From NCBI GenBank assembly GCA_013407085.1, contig JACCGJ010001312.1, positions 124,001 to 188,000 of the forward strand: 64,000 nt of DNA, given 5' to 3'. Numbering within the stretch: position 1 is the stretch's first letter; every line of letters starts with the position of its first letter. A program made the translations under genes and the position numbers. This DNA comes from Atriophallophorus winterbourni. Lineage: Eukaryota; Platyhelminthes; Trematoda; Plagiorchiida; Microphallidae. This document shows positions 9,961-20,754 of this stretch, piece after piece. A model generated the notes under the pieces. It worked only from the letters and a program-made list of their open reading frames with translations. It did no database searches and was not told where the DNA came from.

Positions 9961-11785
9961 ATGAAAATTCAATTGTCTTATCATAGTCTCATCATGAGCC
10001 CCCCGAAGACGCACCACAAGTCGGACAAGTACAAAGACTTTGCCTCGGCCCAGAAGTCCAAGAGGAGCCCGACTCTCAAGAAGGCAGCTGACTTGGAAGG
10101 TGGGTGAGCGCAATATTCGGTTAACTTCGATACTATTCGCTATAATTCGCTATATAATTTGCTATGTTATTCGTTATACTTCGCTATATTTGCAAAGCTT
10201 CACCATATTATTAGCGAAGCTTCGTTATTATTTGCTATAACTTCGAAGTTCAGAAGTCATTCCTTTACAGTTCCCTTCATCAAGATCGTTCAGTACAGCA
10301 AAATCCGCTGGTCTTCAATGTGCATGACCATCACATCCATCGTCCGGAACAAGGCGGTCCTGTTGTCGCTGAAGAATGATGTCTTCAACACCCCTTCAGA
10401 CTTTGCGGCCCTCATTCCAAACAAGCTGCAGTTTCAGGACCTGGAAGACATCCTCTGGCCCCTCGAGCAGATCAAGGAGGTCAGCAAACGTCTCCAGGCA
10501 GATGAGACGCCCACCCTGCAGCATGTCGTTCTGGACATGGCCAACATTGCCATGATGTCCGCCTCCAAGATCAAGCTGTTCGCCGACTTCAAGGATGCCA
10601 CCAAGGCATTCATCAAGAAGTTCCAGTAGGAGATCAAGATCAGAGTTCCCGAGCTGGGCAGGAACGTGGACCTCTACCAGATGGCGCACTACCTGAACCC
10701 CACTCAGAAAGCCGTGTACCTTAGGACCAGGTCTCATGGTCACCTCTTCTACAAGTGCGAGCAGAGCATCAAGTTGCTCTTGGCCCCAGGCGCCCCACCA
10801 TCCATTCAGATCCTGGAACCCGCTTGCCAAGATCTTGAAGGTTTTCTCCAAGAGCACCATGACCTTGATCTTGATCCGGAATTGGCCTTCGGCAGCGTCG
10901 ACCAGTCCCAGTCTAAACCAGCCCCAGTTCCTCCCTATGTCAAGGAGATGAATGAGTGGATGGCGTCTCCCCTGGAAAAGGAGGACATCGACGTGCTGCA
11001 GTACTTGAAGATGAAGGCCAAGAAGCTCCCTCTACTCGCCAAAGTCGCCCAGTAAGTTGTTTCAAAGTTAAAGGTCACTTATTTTCCGTTGGATTATAAT
11101 TTATTCTCGTTATTCGCCATACTTCGCTATAATATTCGCTAAACTTCGCCACACTTCGATATTATTCGCTATACTTCGATATATTATTTTCTATTGTCAG
11201 ATGTAGTATTGCTATACTTTGATATAGTATTGTTATACTTCGAAATAGTAGTTTAACTTTTACACCCCCTGGAACCTAATACAAAATACTCAACCTGTCT
11301 CATTTTCTTTTAGGATGGTCTACGCCATCCCGGCTACCTCGGCCTCATCAGAGAGGGTCTTCTCGGAAGCTGGACTCGTGACCAAGCCCACCCGAAGCCT
11401 TCTGAACAACGAGAGGGTACAGGAGCTCGTCTACATTCATGACAATTACGAGAGGGTGCTCCCCTACATGAAGAGGATGAAGCTCCGCATCCAGGAGTTC
11501 ACCAATGGCGAAGGTACCAACACTCAGAGTCAGCAGCAGCTCAAAGACCAGGATGACCCTGAGGCCAACCTTGAGGATGTCGAGTTTGTCGACACCCAGG
11601 AGCTCACGGTGGAGGCCTACACCCCTCTGACTGGAGGCAGCCGGAAAGTTCCGGCACCAGGTCCAGGTCCAGAACCCCGGTCTCAGAGACTGATTCAGAG
11701 GAGGAGCCTAATTTCCTTTGAGAGAACAATGTTTTGTATATTTCCAATTCCAAAGCTCATGAAAAAGTCCTACCTTGTCAAATAA
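9961..11785 (+). pseudogene. hAT transposase, spliced, deleted and with an early stop
   Basis: Exon 1 (from ATG 9961 or 9994 to 10099) is lysine-rich. Exon 2 (10271-11051) begins with the IRW motif of hAT transposases and helical PTLQHV-type repeats, but has a TAG at 10627-10629. Exon 3 (11314-11785) is the dimerisation domain. Both junctions keep phase: G|TT at the first, CA|G at the second. The protein would be about 460 residues against roughly 600 or more for an autonomous hAT. The BED zinc finger and the first catalytic acidic residues are missing. The C-terminal tail has a 1-base deletion near 11643 relative to copy A, changing its end. The stop TAA overlaps the polyA signal AATAAA at 11781-11786. 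Codons are strongly G/C-ending, unlike neighbouring genes. Confidence 0.8.
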
Positions 11786-12108
11786 AAGTTCTTTCATGGT
11801 CAAAAAATAATTTATTTCGGAATTCGTTTTATTTCAGCGAAGAATAGCGAATTTAAACGAATATTAGCGAATTATAACAAGGTTTTTTGTCGAAAACGAA
11901 GTTTTCGGGGGACATCGAAGTTGAGCGAAGATTATTCGCTAATATTCGTTATAGCGAAGTGCGAAGCTTCGCTTCGCTTCGCCATTGCGAAGTGCACTTC
12001 GGATATTCGCTTTGATACTATTCGCCATTGCGAAGGGCAGTTAGGGCACTTCGAAAATTCGCTTCGCACTTCGCTTCGCTCCAAAAAAGTGACATTCGTT
12101 ATTGTCTG

Positions 12109-12116
12109 ATGTAAAC
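12109..12116. repeat. hAT target-site duplication, right copy
   Basis: ATGTAAAC, matching 9377-9384. Confidence 0.95.
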
Positions 12117-13600
12117 ACCCGCGCAACCCTTGCAGTTGATTTGGTAGATGCAGTTCGTCGCACAATCTAAAGGAGTCTTATCTTTGAGATGCATTAATAC
12201 GGAGCGGAGAGTTCTACCTGCCTTATATGTTACTCTAATACCTGCGCTATTCAAGAGTCGACTTATTCCTTCGGAGGCGCTTTTGACATACGGTAGAGAT
12301 ACCGTAGCTCGCCAAACCTTTTCCGTCTTCGGTTGCGGATATTTAACTCGGTTCAATTGGCGTTTAATTAAGCTCTTGGGGTACCCATGATTTGCAAGTC
12401 GGCGACTGACTTCTTCATGAGCTCGTCTCTTATCTGCATCATCGCTGCAGAGGCGGTCAACCTTGTAGAATAGCGATTTTGCTATGGACTGAAATACCCT
12501 TTTGGGGTGCGCAGATGTGAATCTCAAAATGGCATCCGTGTCGATAGGCTTACGATATACCGTTGTTCTAATCTTGCCGTTGTCTTTTTGCGCAAGACAG
12601 TCCAAGAACGGAAGTGTCCCTTCCGTAGACTCGGTTTCCTTTGTGACCTGGATTTTTGGATTCAAACTATTGAGATAACTATGAAATGCTTCTAGTCTGT
12701 TTCGCTTTATGATGACGAATGTATCGTCGACATAGCGCCACCATATTTTTGGTTTCAACGCTTCGTTTCTCAAAGCTATCTCTTCAAAGTGCTCCATGTA
12801 CATATTCGCTAGCACTGGAGAAATGGGTGAGCCCATCGCTAAACCATCGTTTTGCTTGTATAGCTGTCCATTAAATAAGAAGTGGTTCATATTTAGACAA
12901 ATTGCTACACCGTTGATGATTTGTTGTACACTCAAGTTGGTACGATCCTTCAGGGTCATATCGGAGTTGAGTGATTTCCTCACTAATTCTAAAGCGCTTG
13001 TAGTGTCAACATTCGTGAACAAGGAGCTTACGTCAAAACTAACCATCATCTCATCCTCCCCAATTGTTACGGTACTTAAGCGACGAACAAAATCAAACGA
13101 GTTCATAATAAAAGAATTCGTGTTACCAACTAATGGTTTCAAAATCTGAGCAAGGTGCTTAGCCAATTCGTGTGTTGGGGATCCAATGCCGTCTACAATG
13201 GGCCTTAAGGGGATGCCTGCCTTATGTATCTTCGGAAGTCCATAGAACCTTGGTGTCTGAGCAGATTTTGGGTAGAGCGTGAACCATAATCTCTGACCAA
13301 GGTTTTCCTTAATTCCTCGCAGGTATCTTGAAACAACCCTCTTACGGTTATTCATAATGGTCGTAGCTCTAAGGTTGTCAATAACCTGATACGGACCTTC
13401 AGTAAGGTGTGACTCTGCCTTATGTCTATAATCACTTTTAGAAAGAATCACAGTTGCCTTGCCTTTATCTGCCTTAGTGATCACTATTTCCTCTTCTTTT
13501 CGCAATTTGAGAAGTGCTTGTTGTTCATCTCGAGTAAGGTTCATCCTTTCTGGTTGTTGTTTTTTGATAAGACTAGATATACCTTTTCGTAGCGCATCTG
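12109..13600 (-). pseudogene. PLE 1 reverse transcriptase and start of GIY-YIG
   Basis: A long open frame (ATG at 13544, but homologous sequence continues in frame upstream to a stop near 13618). Blocks in order: TKADKGKATVILSKSDYRHK, RFYGLPKIHKAGIPLRPIVD, MVSFDVSSLFTNVDT (catalytic D), GLAMGSPISPVLANMYMEHF, WWRYVDDTFV (catalytic YVDD), TLPFLDC and TVYRKPIDTD. It then enters the cysteine-bearing linker (CATNCIYQINCKGC) and the first residues of GIY-YIG. All RT catalytic motifs look intact; the element is broken by the hAT insertion and by N-terminal lesions (TGA/TAA near 13618-13625). Confidence 0.9.
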
Positions 13601-13759
13601 CCTGATTCTCATAGTCTTATCATACATCACACAGGCAATTATACAAATTTTCTACTCGGTCGATATCCTTTGGTGAAAGCATACGATTGGGTGGTTAGTG
13701 TGTCGGTGATAAATCCGGATGAATCCAATAAAAGCGTTTAGTTTGAATTTAGAAATGAA

Positions 13760-15970
13760 ACAGAAATTGTTGTGTATGCTGCAATTAATTGTAGGTGCAA
13801 CTCCGTTTGGATTATTGATTTCTAGCATGAAATTTGACCTCGTGTCGTGAGACGAAATGTTTCGCTCTTTCCGTGTGATGGCAACTAAGTCTTTATAACT
13901 GTTCGAGTGTGATTTAGCTGTAGAAATTCAATTAACATGAATTCGAACTTTCTCCACATACAGAATGCGTTTTATATCTCTTATTCTCTATACAATCAGT
14001 CTTCCACGAAATTATCAAACTTCGAGAATATTTCTTCTTTTCATGTGTAACTTGTACAGCATTCATTGTGCGTGCTGACCTGAAGAAGAAATATTTAAAC
14101 ATTTAGAATGAAGTTTCGTGCTTCTTTTTCTATTAGGTGTATAATGAGCTAGTGTGAAATATCTGTCAAGGCCATTACGAGTATCGGTTCTAATCAAACA
14201 GTAAGTGACGATGGATGAAATTTGAAGCGTTCAAGTAAGTATTGCCCGATTACTATCTGGGTACAAATGTCCGGCTTATTGGCAGTCAACTCTCTCTAAC
14301 AAAGATATGCGAAAAGTCTCTTCCGTATAATTTGAGCAATACATTGCAGCGAAGTTTGGAATTTCTCATCGTCAGTCATTCCGTTCTTGGTTCTAAAGTA
14401 AATGGCATGTGGAGTAACTATTGTTATTTTTCTAATGCTGACAAAAACGATAGTTTCGTTAAAATCGTTGTACTACCTACCCACCGGTAATCCTAAATCA
14501 CCATTTTCAATTTTCTGAAAGATGCGCTGTCTACTGATAACCTCCTATTTTTCGCAATCGCTGGCGCAGCTTTAAGTAAAGAGCTTGCTCCAAAATCAAT
14601 TATTTTCCCGCATCAAATTATGAATAGAACTATAATTTTTTGAAAATACGGTAAACGGAGTACATATACATTCTCATGGCATGCTTTTTATTCGGCCCGT
14701 GATTACTCAAGAAGTCCGACCAACATAATATTATCACACTGGCTAGATAACTACGCAAGCTTCGACATCATCATCAAAATTTTGTCCTTTGACTATAAGA
14801 CGTGCTTCCCGAGAGCTATCAGCGTATTGGTAAATTAAATTATATTGATTCGAAATCGTTAATAACGAGATATGAACCCCATCCAGTACAATATTTAATC
14901 GTTGCAAATTGACATTTATTTAAGCGTATCAGTCTACGCATCGTCGGGATCAGCTGGGCCTATTCCGATTTTGATTTTCTGGAAAACTTAGTTCAAAGTC
15001 AGTAAGCGATTTGAAGTTTCCTCGTGCGAATGTTCTGCGCGTTTCACGTGGGCAAATTGAAAATAAGGACAAGTAAAATATTGACATTAACCGAAAATTT
15101 CATTTTAAAAATTGTTTCATTAAACGGTGTACTGTTCCATCTTCATTGCTCAAAACTAGAGTGTATTTGGAAAAATGCCAAAGAATAATTAGAGTCACAA
15201 ATGTATAGCTTCGCTCACTTCCCTCAATCACACACCACAACCGGTTTCTGACTGCCCGCCTTCTTCAGATGATGACAGTAAGATCAGTTCTGGCATAACT
15301 TGACTGGGTGAAGTTTCCTGTGCAAGAGCTAGCTCATCATATGCAATGCTCATGTATCTCTTGTTTAACGAATCGATTGTGAATTTTTGATTCATAAAAA
15401 AATCCAATATTAAACGTAGTGACCACAAATATCAGCATTATTATTCTCTACCATCTAAAAAGATGTTTTTCTAGGTAATGTGATTCTGTAGTATGCTTAC
15501 AAGATGGAGCATCTAGTCAAATTAATGATTTTCTGTTTCTAGCTTGTTTGAAGCCAACGACGTTTTTCGTAAAACACCGGTGATCGTAAGTTTTGATGTC
15601 ATGCCGGATGTCATGGTTCCCAATGGTTGATTTAGAACACAGTTCGAAAATCAAAAAAGGATTTATGCAAAAATTGACTCGACATTGAACGTGTCAAAAA
15701 ATATATAATCGAAATTTCTAACAAATAATCCAAAGGCAATCATCAATGTTGTTAACAATATCAGAATCTTCTGTGCAATTTGCACCAGGAATTGGATTTG
15801 CTACATCTACGAATGTGGATATATTTTGTAAATTACGTTTGTGACATACATGTACAGAAAGTAGACTTTTACAAAAAGCGTGCATCAACGTGCCATTCGT
15901 CATCTTTTAAACATTGATGACTAATAACATATTACAAAGAAAACTAGTGTCCCCAATCTGCCTAAATATT
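13760..15970. other. No element recognised; two possible small exons on the - strand
   Basis: AT-rich sequence. Two short - strand frames have protein-like composition: 15718-15903 (includes NPIPGANCTEDSDIVNNIDD) and 15228-15428 (includes AQETSPSQVMPELILLSSSE). They are on the same strand 290 bp apart and could be exons of an unrecognised host gene, but I see no domain and no convincing splice pair joining them. Confidence 0.25.
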
Positions 15971-15974
15971 TATT

Positions 15975-16490
15975 TTGGATCATGAATACATACTTCAGAT
16001 TAGTCACGAAATATGGTGTGCAATCATGGTCTCCGTGGCTCAAGAAGGCTGTAGAACTTAAACAGCGAACCTCAACACATCTAAGTCTCAGCATTCGAAA
16101 CAAGCCCTATAAAGAAAGGATAGCTCTACTAAATCTGTTCGACTTTCCGTATCGACGAATGAGATGAGGACGTTTTCCTACTTTACGAATATATTCAATA
16201 CCGAAATATAAAAATTCACACAAAGAAATAAGAAGAATATACACTGGTGGTACACCATTCCCGCCTTAATTTTGTACGGTATTTTTATCCTAACCGCGAC
16301 TGAGTTACTTAGAACAGTTTACCTACTACCGTTGCTCACTCCACTATTAAATTATCCGTTTCACGACTACACGTATACCATTTAATCTGATTGCTTATCT
16401 TGTTTTATACATTTATGTTTTACATTTTATTATCCTATGATTATTGTTGTTTGTTGCTTTATAGACCATTAACAACCTTGCATTACCTTG
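15975..16490 (+). mobile_element. CR1-like LINE 3' fragment
   Basis: The + strand frame reads MNTYFRLVTKYGVQSWSPWL and RNKPYKERIALLNLFDFPYR, matching the C-terminal tail of the LINE at 57507-60175. The 3' non-coding part also matches (a TTTATAGACCATTAA-like stretch before the end, near 16460-16490). It is 5'-truncated and decayed. Confidence 0.75.
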
Positions 16491-16494
16491 AATT

Positions 16495-17030
16495 TTGGCA
16501 CTAATTTCCAAACCAGTGTCCATAAGGAAAAACGTTTATCCTGTGGTTCAGAATGCCACATTTATGATAAAAAATCGTGTGTTATATTATCGGTTAAACT
16601 TACTGTAATACGTATAGCATTCAATCTCAGCAGTTCGAATATTGCTCATGAGTAAACATTTGGCGAGAAATGCATGCTTGGACAAATCATTAATAAAATG
16701 GGCCTATAGATATCTCGCAAATAATTTCAAGCAAATTTTAGCGAACACAATGTTACTCAACGCACTCAATTTTGAGTTTGCATATTGCCTCATTCCTTAA
16801 TGTCTTATTTTCAGACAAAATTGAGTCTCATTAAAGCGTGCACGAACCGAATTGAATTGTTGTTGGATTGGGTAATGTTTCATCACGCAAGCATCTTATC
16901 ATTAGAGTAGACTCAGAACTTAGAACTCAGAACTCAAAAATGCCACATTTAGAAAAAAATCGTGTTTATATTACCATTAAACTTAGGTAATACGAACATA
17001 AAAATATCAAAAAAAATATAAAATATCTCA
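16495..17030. other. Between two LINE fragments, nothing firm
   Basis: AT-rich, with short local duplications (AGAACTTAGAACTCAGAACT near 16915-16935 and a repeated AAAATCGTGT motif near 16570 and 16960). It may include the decayed 3' untranslated region of the - strand LINE that follows. Confidence 0.4.
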
Positions 17031-17034
17031 AAAA

Positions 17035-17700
17035 TCAATAGGGACATTCGCATACCGCATGGTTCGTCATAAACTCATCGAGTTTGGAAGCGAAAACCTC
17101 AACAGATTCTGATCGTGTGATTTCTTCAGGCAAATAGTTCCAAGTGAAACAAATTCTTACGGAGAAAAAATTACGACGTATATCCAATCGAGAATGCGGA
17201 ATGCTTAAAGCCTTTGAATGTGTTCGTGTTCTAGTAAGGTCATTGGGCTTTAGCAAGTGTTTAAGATGAAGGTCAACATAAGGTCACTACGTATCCGCCG
17301 TTGGGTAAAATCTTGTAGGTTCAGTTTTAACATTTGCTCTGTGAAAGGCAAATTTCTGTACCGGTAGACCAACTTTGTAGCACGATGATAAATCCTGTCG
17401 AGTAGTTCGATATCCTTCATCAGCCATGGTGCCCAGGCTTGGATGGAATATTCCATAATAGGACGTATATACGTGTTAATTACCCGATGTAGGGTTTCGG
17501 GCGTAAAAATCCGGAATATTCTTTTGAGAAGACTCAAGATACGGCAGGCTTTATTGTACACCATCCGGCAATGCTGTCCAGGCTTTAGGTTAAACGAAAC
17601 CCAGATACCCAGATCTTTTTCTGCTGTGGTCAGACGAGATCTTGCGTGCCGAGCTGATGCGTGTGTTGCAGAGATTTCCCAAGCTGCAGCATTTTACATT
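17035..17700 (-). pseudogene. CR1-like ORF2, C-terminal tail of element A
   Basis: Two overlapping frames (17564-17250 and 17256-17035) encode the conserved tail: NTYIRPIMEYSIQAWAPWL, YHRATKLVYRYRNLPFTEQM, RRIRSDLML, then PHSRLDIRRNFFSVRICFTW. A frameshift near 17253 separates them, and another near 17700 separates them from the RT. Confidence 0.85.
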
Positions 17701-17708
17701 TCGCAGGG

Positions 17709-18530
17709 TTAAAATGGTAACTCATTTAACTGGGACCAACGAAATAGGATGCTTAGATCCCGTTGTAATGCCATACAGTCATTAACAGACCTGACACGTT
17801 TCCAAATTTTAATATCATCGGCAAATAGTATCAAGTTGCATCCAATATCCTTTACTATATCGTTCATATACACCAAGAATAGAAGAGGTCCAAGCACCGA
17901 GCCTTGCGGAACTCCACTCGTGACGTCTATTTTTCTAGATAAGGTGCTGCCAACGCGAACTTGGACATGTCTATCAGTAAGATAGTCCCTTATCCAATTC
18001 AGCAATATTCCCGTTATTCCATAGGATTCGAGCTTTTTAATTAAGATGTCATGGTTGACTCTGTCGAAAGCTTTGGAAATATCGATGTAGCAAGCATGTA
18101 CAGCCTCACCTTCGTCTAGTGCCGTGGTCCAATCCTCGAACGTTGTAAGAAGGTTAGATGAACAGCAACGACCTCTTCGAAACCCGTGAGGTGCTGCGGT
18201 CAAAATATTTTGGTTTTCAAAATGTTCTCTTATGCGCGCAGTCACAATGCGTTCCATTAATTTGGAGATCACCGGAAGTAACGTTATCGGTCTATAGTTT
18301 GCTGTGTCTGAACGGCTACCGCCTTTATAAATAGGAGTTATCATCCCTGCTTTCCATTGCGGGGGTATTTTTCCTTCATTTAAGCTGAGATTGAATATGA
18401 AAGTGAGAGGAGCAGTCAAAGCAACGCGACACCTGCGAATTACGGCGGGGGTAATTTTGTCTGAGCCAGGGGACTTCTTTTCGTTTAGTCGACAAAGTTC
18501 CCGCCCAACCATGTATTCGTTTATAGTCAT
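17709..18530 (-). pseudogene. CR1-like reverse transcriptase core, element A
   Basis: An open 273-codon frame with the complete RT core: KSPGSDKITPAVI, GGSRSDTANYRPITLLPVIS, AAPHGFRRGRCC, ACYIDISKAFDRVNH (catalytic D), GVPQGSVLGPLLFLVYMNDI and LILFADDIKIWK (catalytic FADD). The active site is intact, in contrast to the younger-looking copy at 57524-59971 where the second D is N. The frame ends where a frameshift moves the tail to another phase. Confidence 0.9.
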
Positions 18531-19790
18531 TTAACTTAATAATTCGAAATGTGGCGAACTTGATAAAGCTTGATATGGTATACAACGCTTAGCATTAAAG
18601 ACAAATGAGTAAAACGTTGCTAAAGCATCGGCGGTATCTTGGGCAATGTGGGTCAATCCTCGAGGTGTTAGTACAGAGAATACACCTGGTTTGATCTTTG
18701 ATCGTTCATTTACTATTTTGTAGAGAAGCTCAGGATTCTTTTCCATTCTCTTAAACAAGTTCCATTGGAATTGCATGCGATCTTCTCTTACAAGAGTCGT
18801 GACGTTATTCCGTATCTTACAGAATCGCTTCCAAGTTTCTTCCGTACCAAACTTCTTATGAGTTACCCAAGACTCTCGCTTAACAGCTAACCATTTCTTC
18901 GTTCTACTCCGAATAACAAACTGATTGTTGTAGCTGCGTTTTCGTGGTACAAAAATCGAGTTTTCGTAAATCTTCGAATTGAGATAATTTAGAAACGAAT
19001 TGTAATATGAGCCAGGATCCATTGAATCGAACTCATGAGTGTATGCATCCCGGAGACTGATATTTAAGGATTTCAATTTTATTTTCCTTATGACTTTTGT
19101 CTGTTCACACAATCGTTCCGCACTACATACATAATCAAACAGAAGCACAACATGATCACTCTTCCCCAGTGGTGCCGGGTATTGTATACACTCTACTGCG
19201 GTTGCCTCAGGCGTTAAGACAAGGTCAATGGTTGAACGTTGGTCAAGACCCCGCCAGCGAGTTGGCTGGTTAACGTGATTGTGTAGTGAAGCAAATTCTA
19301 TAACCTCCTTGAATTTATGTTCACGAACGAATGCAGGGAGTGCTCACCTCTCGAAAACAGATGCGGGAGATTAAAATCGCCAATGATTAGCAATTGCATA
19401 GTCTGGCTTCTTGTGATGTGTCACAATGATTCGATGAGCTTATCATTGTATGAGCTTTCGGATGATGGCGAGCGGTAAATGATGCCGATCGTACATTTAT
19501 CTCCATTGACTAGCTTTACTGAACACCACATCGTATCAGGAAGACTGAGGTCAGGATGATCGATGACGTTACACTGCGCTATACGTTCGTGATAGTAGAC
19601 TTCAACTCCACCATCGGATCTTCGATCACGATCGCGACGAAGTAGTGACATTTTCGGAATCAAAAGCTTAGCATCATTCATGCAGGGCTGGAACCAAGTC
19701 TCTGTAACTGCAATCAAATCGGGTGAAAGTCTATCACAAAGCTCACATAGTTCAGCTAATTTGTTAGTTAGGCACTGAGCATTTGTTTAA
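18531..19790 (-). pseudogene. CR1-like endonuclease and linker, element A
   Basis: 19790-19421 encodes the start of the AP-type endonuclease: LTNKLAELCEL, then SPDLIAVTETWF, RRDRDRRSDGGVEVYYHERI and WCSVKLVNGDKCTIGIIYRS. 19420-19150 is decayed. 19148-18531 is the linker to the RT (LLFDYVCSAERLCEQTKVIR, RSRTKKWLAVKRESWVTHKK, KIRNNVTTLV). A stop near 18531 separates it from the RT core. ORF2 is therefore intact in order but broken in several places. Confidence 0.8.
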
Positions 19791-19842
19791 AGTCAGATTT
19801 TTATTAATAAGTAGTATATGACGTTCGAAAAGCAGGACAGAA

Positions 19843-19885
19843 GCACACTACCGGTTTCGCGGTTATTGCCGCTCATCAGGTGTGC
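19843..19885 (-). ncRNA. Hammerhead ribozyme, complete core
   Basis: Read on the - strand: stem I GCACAC ... GTGTGC (6 perfect bp), core CTGATGA, stem II GCGG/CCGC with a CAATAA loop, core GAAA, then CCGG, T, and A as the cleavage nucleotide (GUA). Stem III is A-C-C paired with G-G-U with no loop, so as a monomer it is strained; because ACCGGU is self-complementary, two copies could pair and cut as a dimer. All invariant bases are present. Confidence 0.85.
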
Positions 19886-20149
19886 GTATCCGTGACCTGA
19901 CATTCGAACGCCGTTCTGACTTTGTGCTAAACCCATTTATTTGCGATTTCGAGGATAAATCCTCATTTGCAAATTGAAATTTAGCCTTTTATATGGGGAC
20001 TAATCTAAGTCCCACAGTTGGTGCAATGTAGCACCGATAACTGTTTGTAATATTTTTGCAACATTCCAATAACAGCAGGATGGTATTTATTGTTTAAAGT
20101 CAGATTTTTATTAATAAGTAGTATATGACGTTCGAAAAGCAGAACAGAA

Positions 20150-20184
20150 GCACACGACCGGTTTCGCGGTTATTGCCGCTCATC
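20150..20184 (-). ncRNA. Hammerhead ribozyme, 5'-truncated second copy
   Basis: The second tandem copy has the canonical GTC cleavage triplet and the GTGTGC strand of stem I, but loses the other stem I strand and the first two bases of CTGATGA at the element boundary. Cleavage here would need the core of a neighbouring copy. Confidence 0.75.
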
Positions 20185-20240
20185 TGTATATATTCACCTG
20201 ATCGTATTTGTCTTACACAATGTCGAATCGTGTACTGTAG

Positions 20241-20732
20241 CTATTGGTCCGACTCGCGATGAGCCGGACCCTTTTCGTTTTTTGGGGTAACATTTGAACT
20301 GTCAATAACAAGATTGCAATCAGGCTGTGGTTGCGATGGTTCTCTGGGTTTCAGTGAGGAAACACGCTTGGGCACACTTAGTCTCACGTCTGGTGGAAGT
20401 TTTGAGCGGTTAGATTTCCAGTCGGTGTTCATAGCGATAGCCATTTCAGTCGTTAGAAAAGTGATTTTCAGAGGACTGGGCCCATTGCCTTTGTAGTTGG
20501 AGGATCTAGGTATTCTAAAAGTTTCTACGACAATGGAATCACGAGATCCAATAGCATCGGCAATGTATAACCATTGCTTCAAATCATGTTGCTTTGATTC
20601 AGATGCTGATACTACATCAACATTTTCGGGGACACCGAGGAATATTAAACTACGTGAAATAGAGTGGTCTCGACGAGTGGATTGACCTCTCCTGACCATT
20701 GTTGAACTTTCTCCAGAGATGCTGTTTACCAC
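20241..20732 (-). pseudogene. CR1-like ORF1 protein, C-terminal part
   Basis: An open 163-codon frame: RSLIFLGVPENVDVVSASES, KQHDLKQWLYIADAIGSRDS, FRIPRSSNYKG, LKITFLTTEMA, ending ...ESDQ. The same blocks occur, decayed, at 61640-61870 and begin at 63900-64000. It resembles the RNA-binding ORF1 proteins of CR1-like LINEs. The N-terminal PHD-like zinc region (seen at 62880-63012) is absent. Confidence 0.75.
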
Positions 20733-20754
20733 TTGTTAGCGGAAAGTTTACCGG

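Larger units (their letters stand above)
9385..12108 (+). mobile_element. Complete hAT transposon (copy B, 2,724 bp)
   Basis: The ends are perfect 15-bp inverted repeats: CAGACAATAACGAAT at 9385-9399 and its reverse complement at 12094-12108. The 8-bp duplication ATGTAAAC flanks both sides. The element encodes a spliced, internally shortened transposase (exons about 9961-10099, 10271-11051, 11314-11785). Non-coding parts (ends and introns) are packed with short TTCGC/GCGAA words in both orientations. An embedded segment at 9645-9815 is shared with tra2 intron 1 (41925-42040). At 2.7 kb with no N-terminal catalytic region, it is probably non-autonomous. Confidence 0.95.
8822..13760 (-). mobile_element. 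Penelope-like retroelement (PLE 1), split by a hAT insertion
   Basis: Read on the - strand from about 13760: a frayed N-terminus, the PLE reverse transcriptase, the start of the GIY-YIG endonuclease, then the hAT element (12108-9385), the rest of GIY-YIG (9384-8995), and a 3' region with a hammerhead motif (8865-8822). Removing the hAT and one 8-bp target copy restores an uninterrupted GVYIGQTSREL motif, so the PLE was intact here when the hAT landed. The 5' end is uncertain; a weak frame with stops extends upstream of 13600 to about 13700. PLEs encode an RT related to telomerase plus a GIY-YIG nuclease. Confidence 0.9.
19784..20186 (-). mobile_element. Retrozyme-like tandem hammerhead element (1.3 units, 307-bp period)
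   Basis: A 94-bp block at 19784-19877 (TTTAAAGTCAGATTTTTATT to the hammerhead arm) repeats at 20091-20184 with only two or three differences, offset exactly 307 bp. Each block contains a type-I-like hammerhead on the - strand. The - strand 5' end of the insertion starts inside the hammerhead core (GATGAGC), and the flanking CR1 sequence resumes at once. A 3-base TGT flanks both sides. No coding capacity. The layout (about 300-bp unit, more than one unit in tandem, minimal stem III, insertion into unrelated DNA) is what is described for metazoan retrozymes. Confidence 0.8.
17035..20750 (-). mobile_element. CR1-like LINE (element A), near full length, carrying a retrozyme insertion
   Basis: Read on the - strand: the C-terminal part of ORF1 (20732-20241), then the endonuclease (19770-19150), RT (19148-17709) and C-terminal tail (17700-17035). 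Several frameshifts divide it. Between ORF1 and the endonuclease sits a 400-bp tandem hammerhead repeat (19784-20186). Without it, the flanks join as in the homologous stretches at 62470-62500 and 63020-63060. Neither the 5' start of ORF1 nor a clear 3' tail repeat is visible. Confidence 0.85.

Noticed and set aside
10396..10860. 154-codon - strand frame
   Set aside because: Antisense of the GC-rich hAT exon 2; long frames arise from its codon bias.
9385..12108. TTCGC words as a telomere-like or satellite array
   Set aside because: They are irregularly spaced, in both orientations, and confined within hAT ends and introns.
15228..15903. Two same-strand short frames with protein-like composition
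   Set aside because: No recognisable domain and no good splice donor/acceptor pair; left as a low-confidence note.
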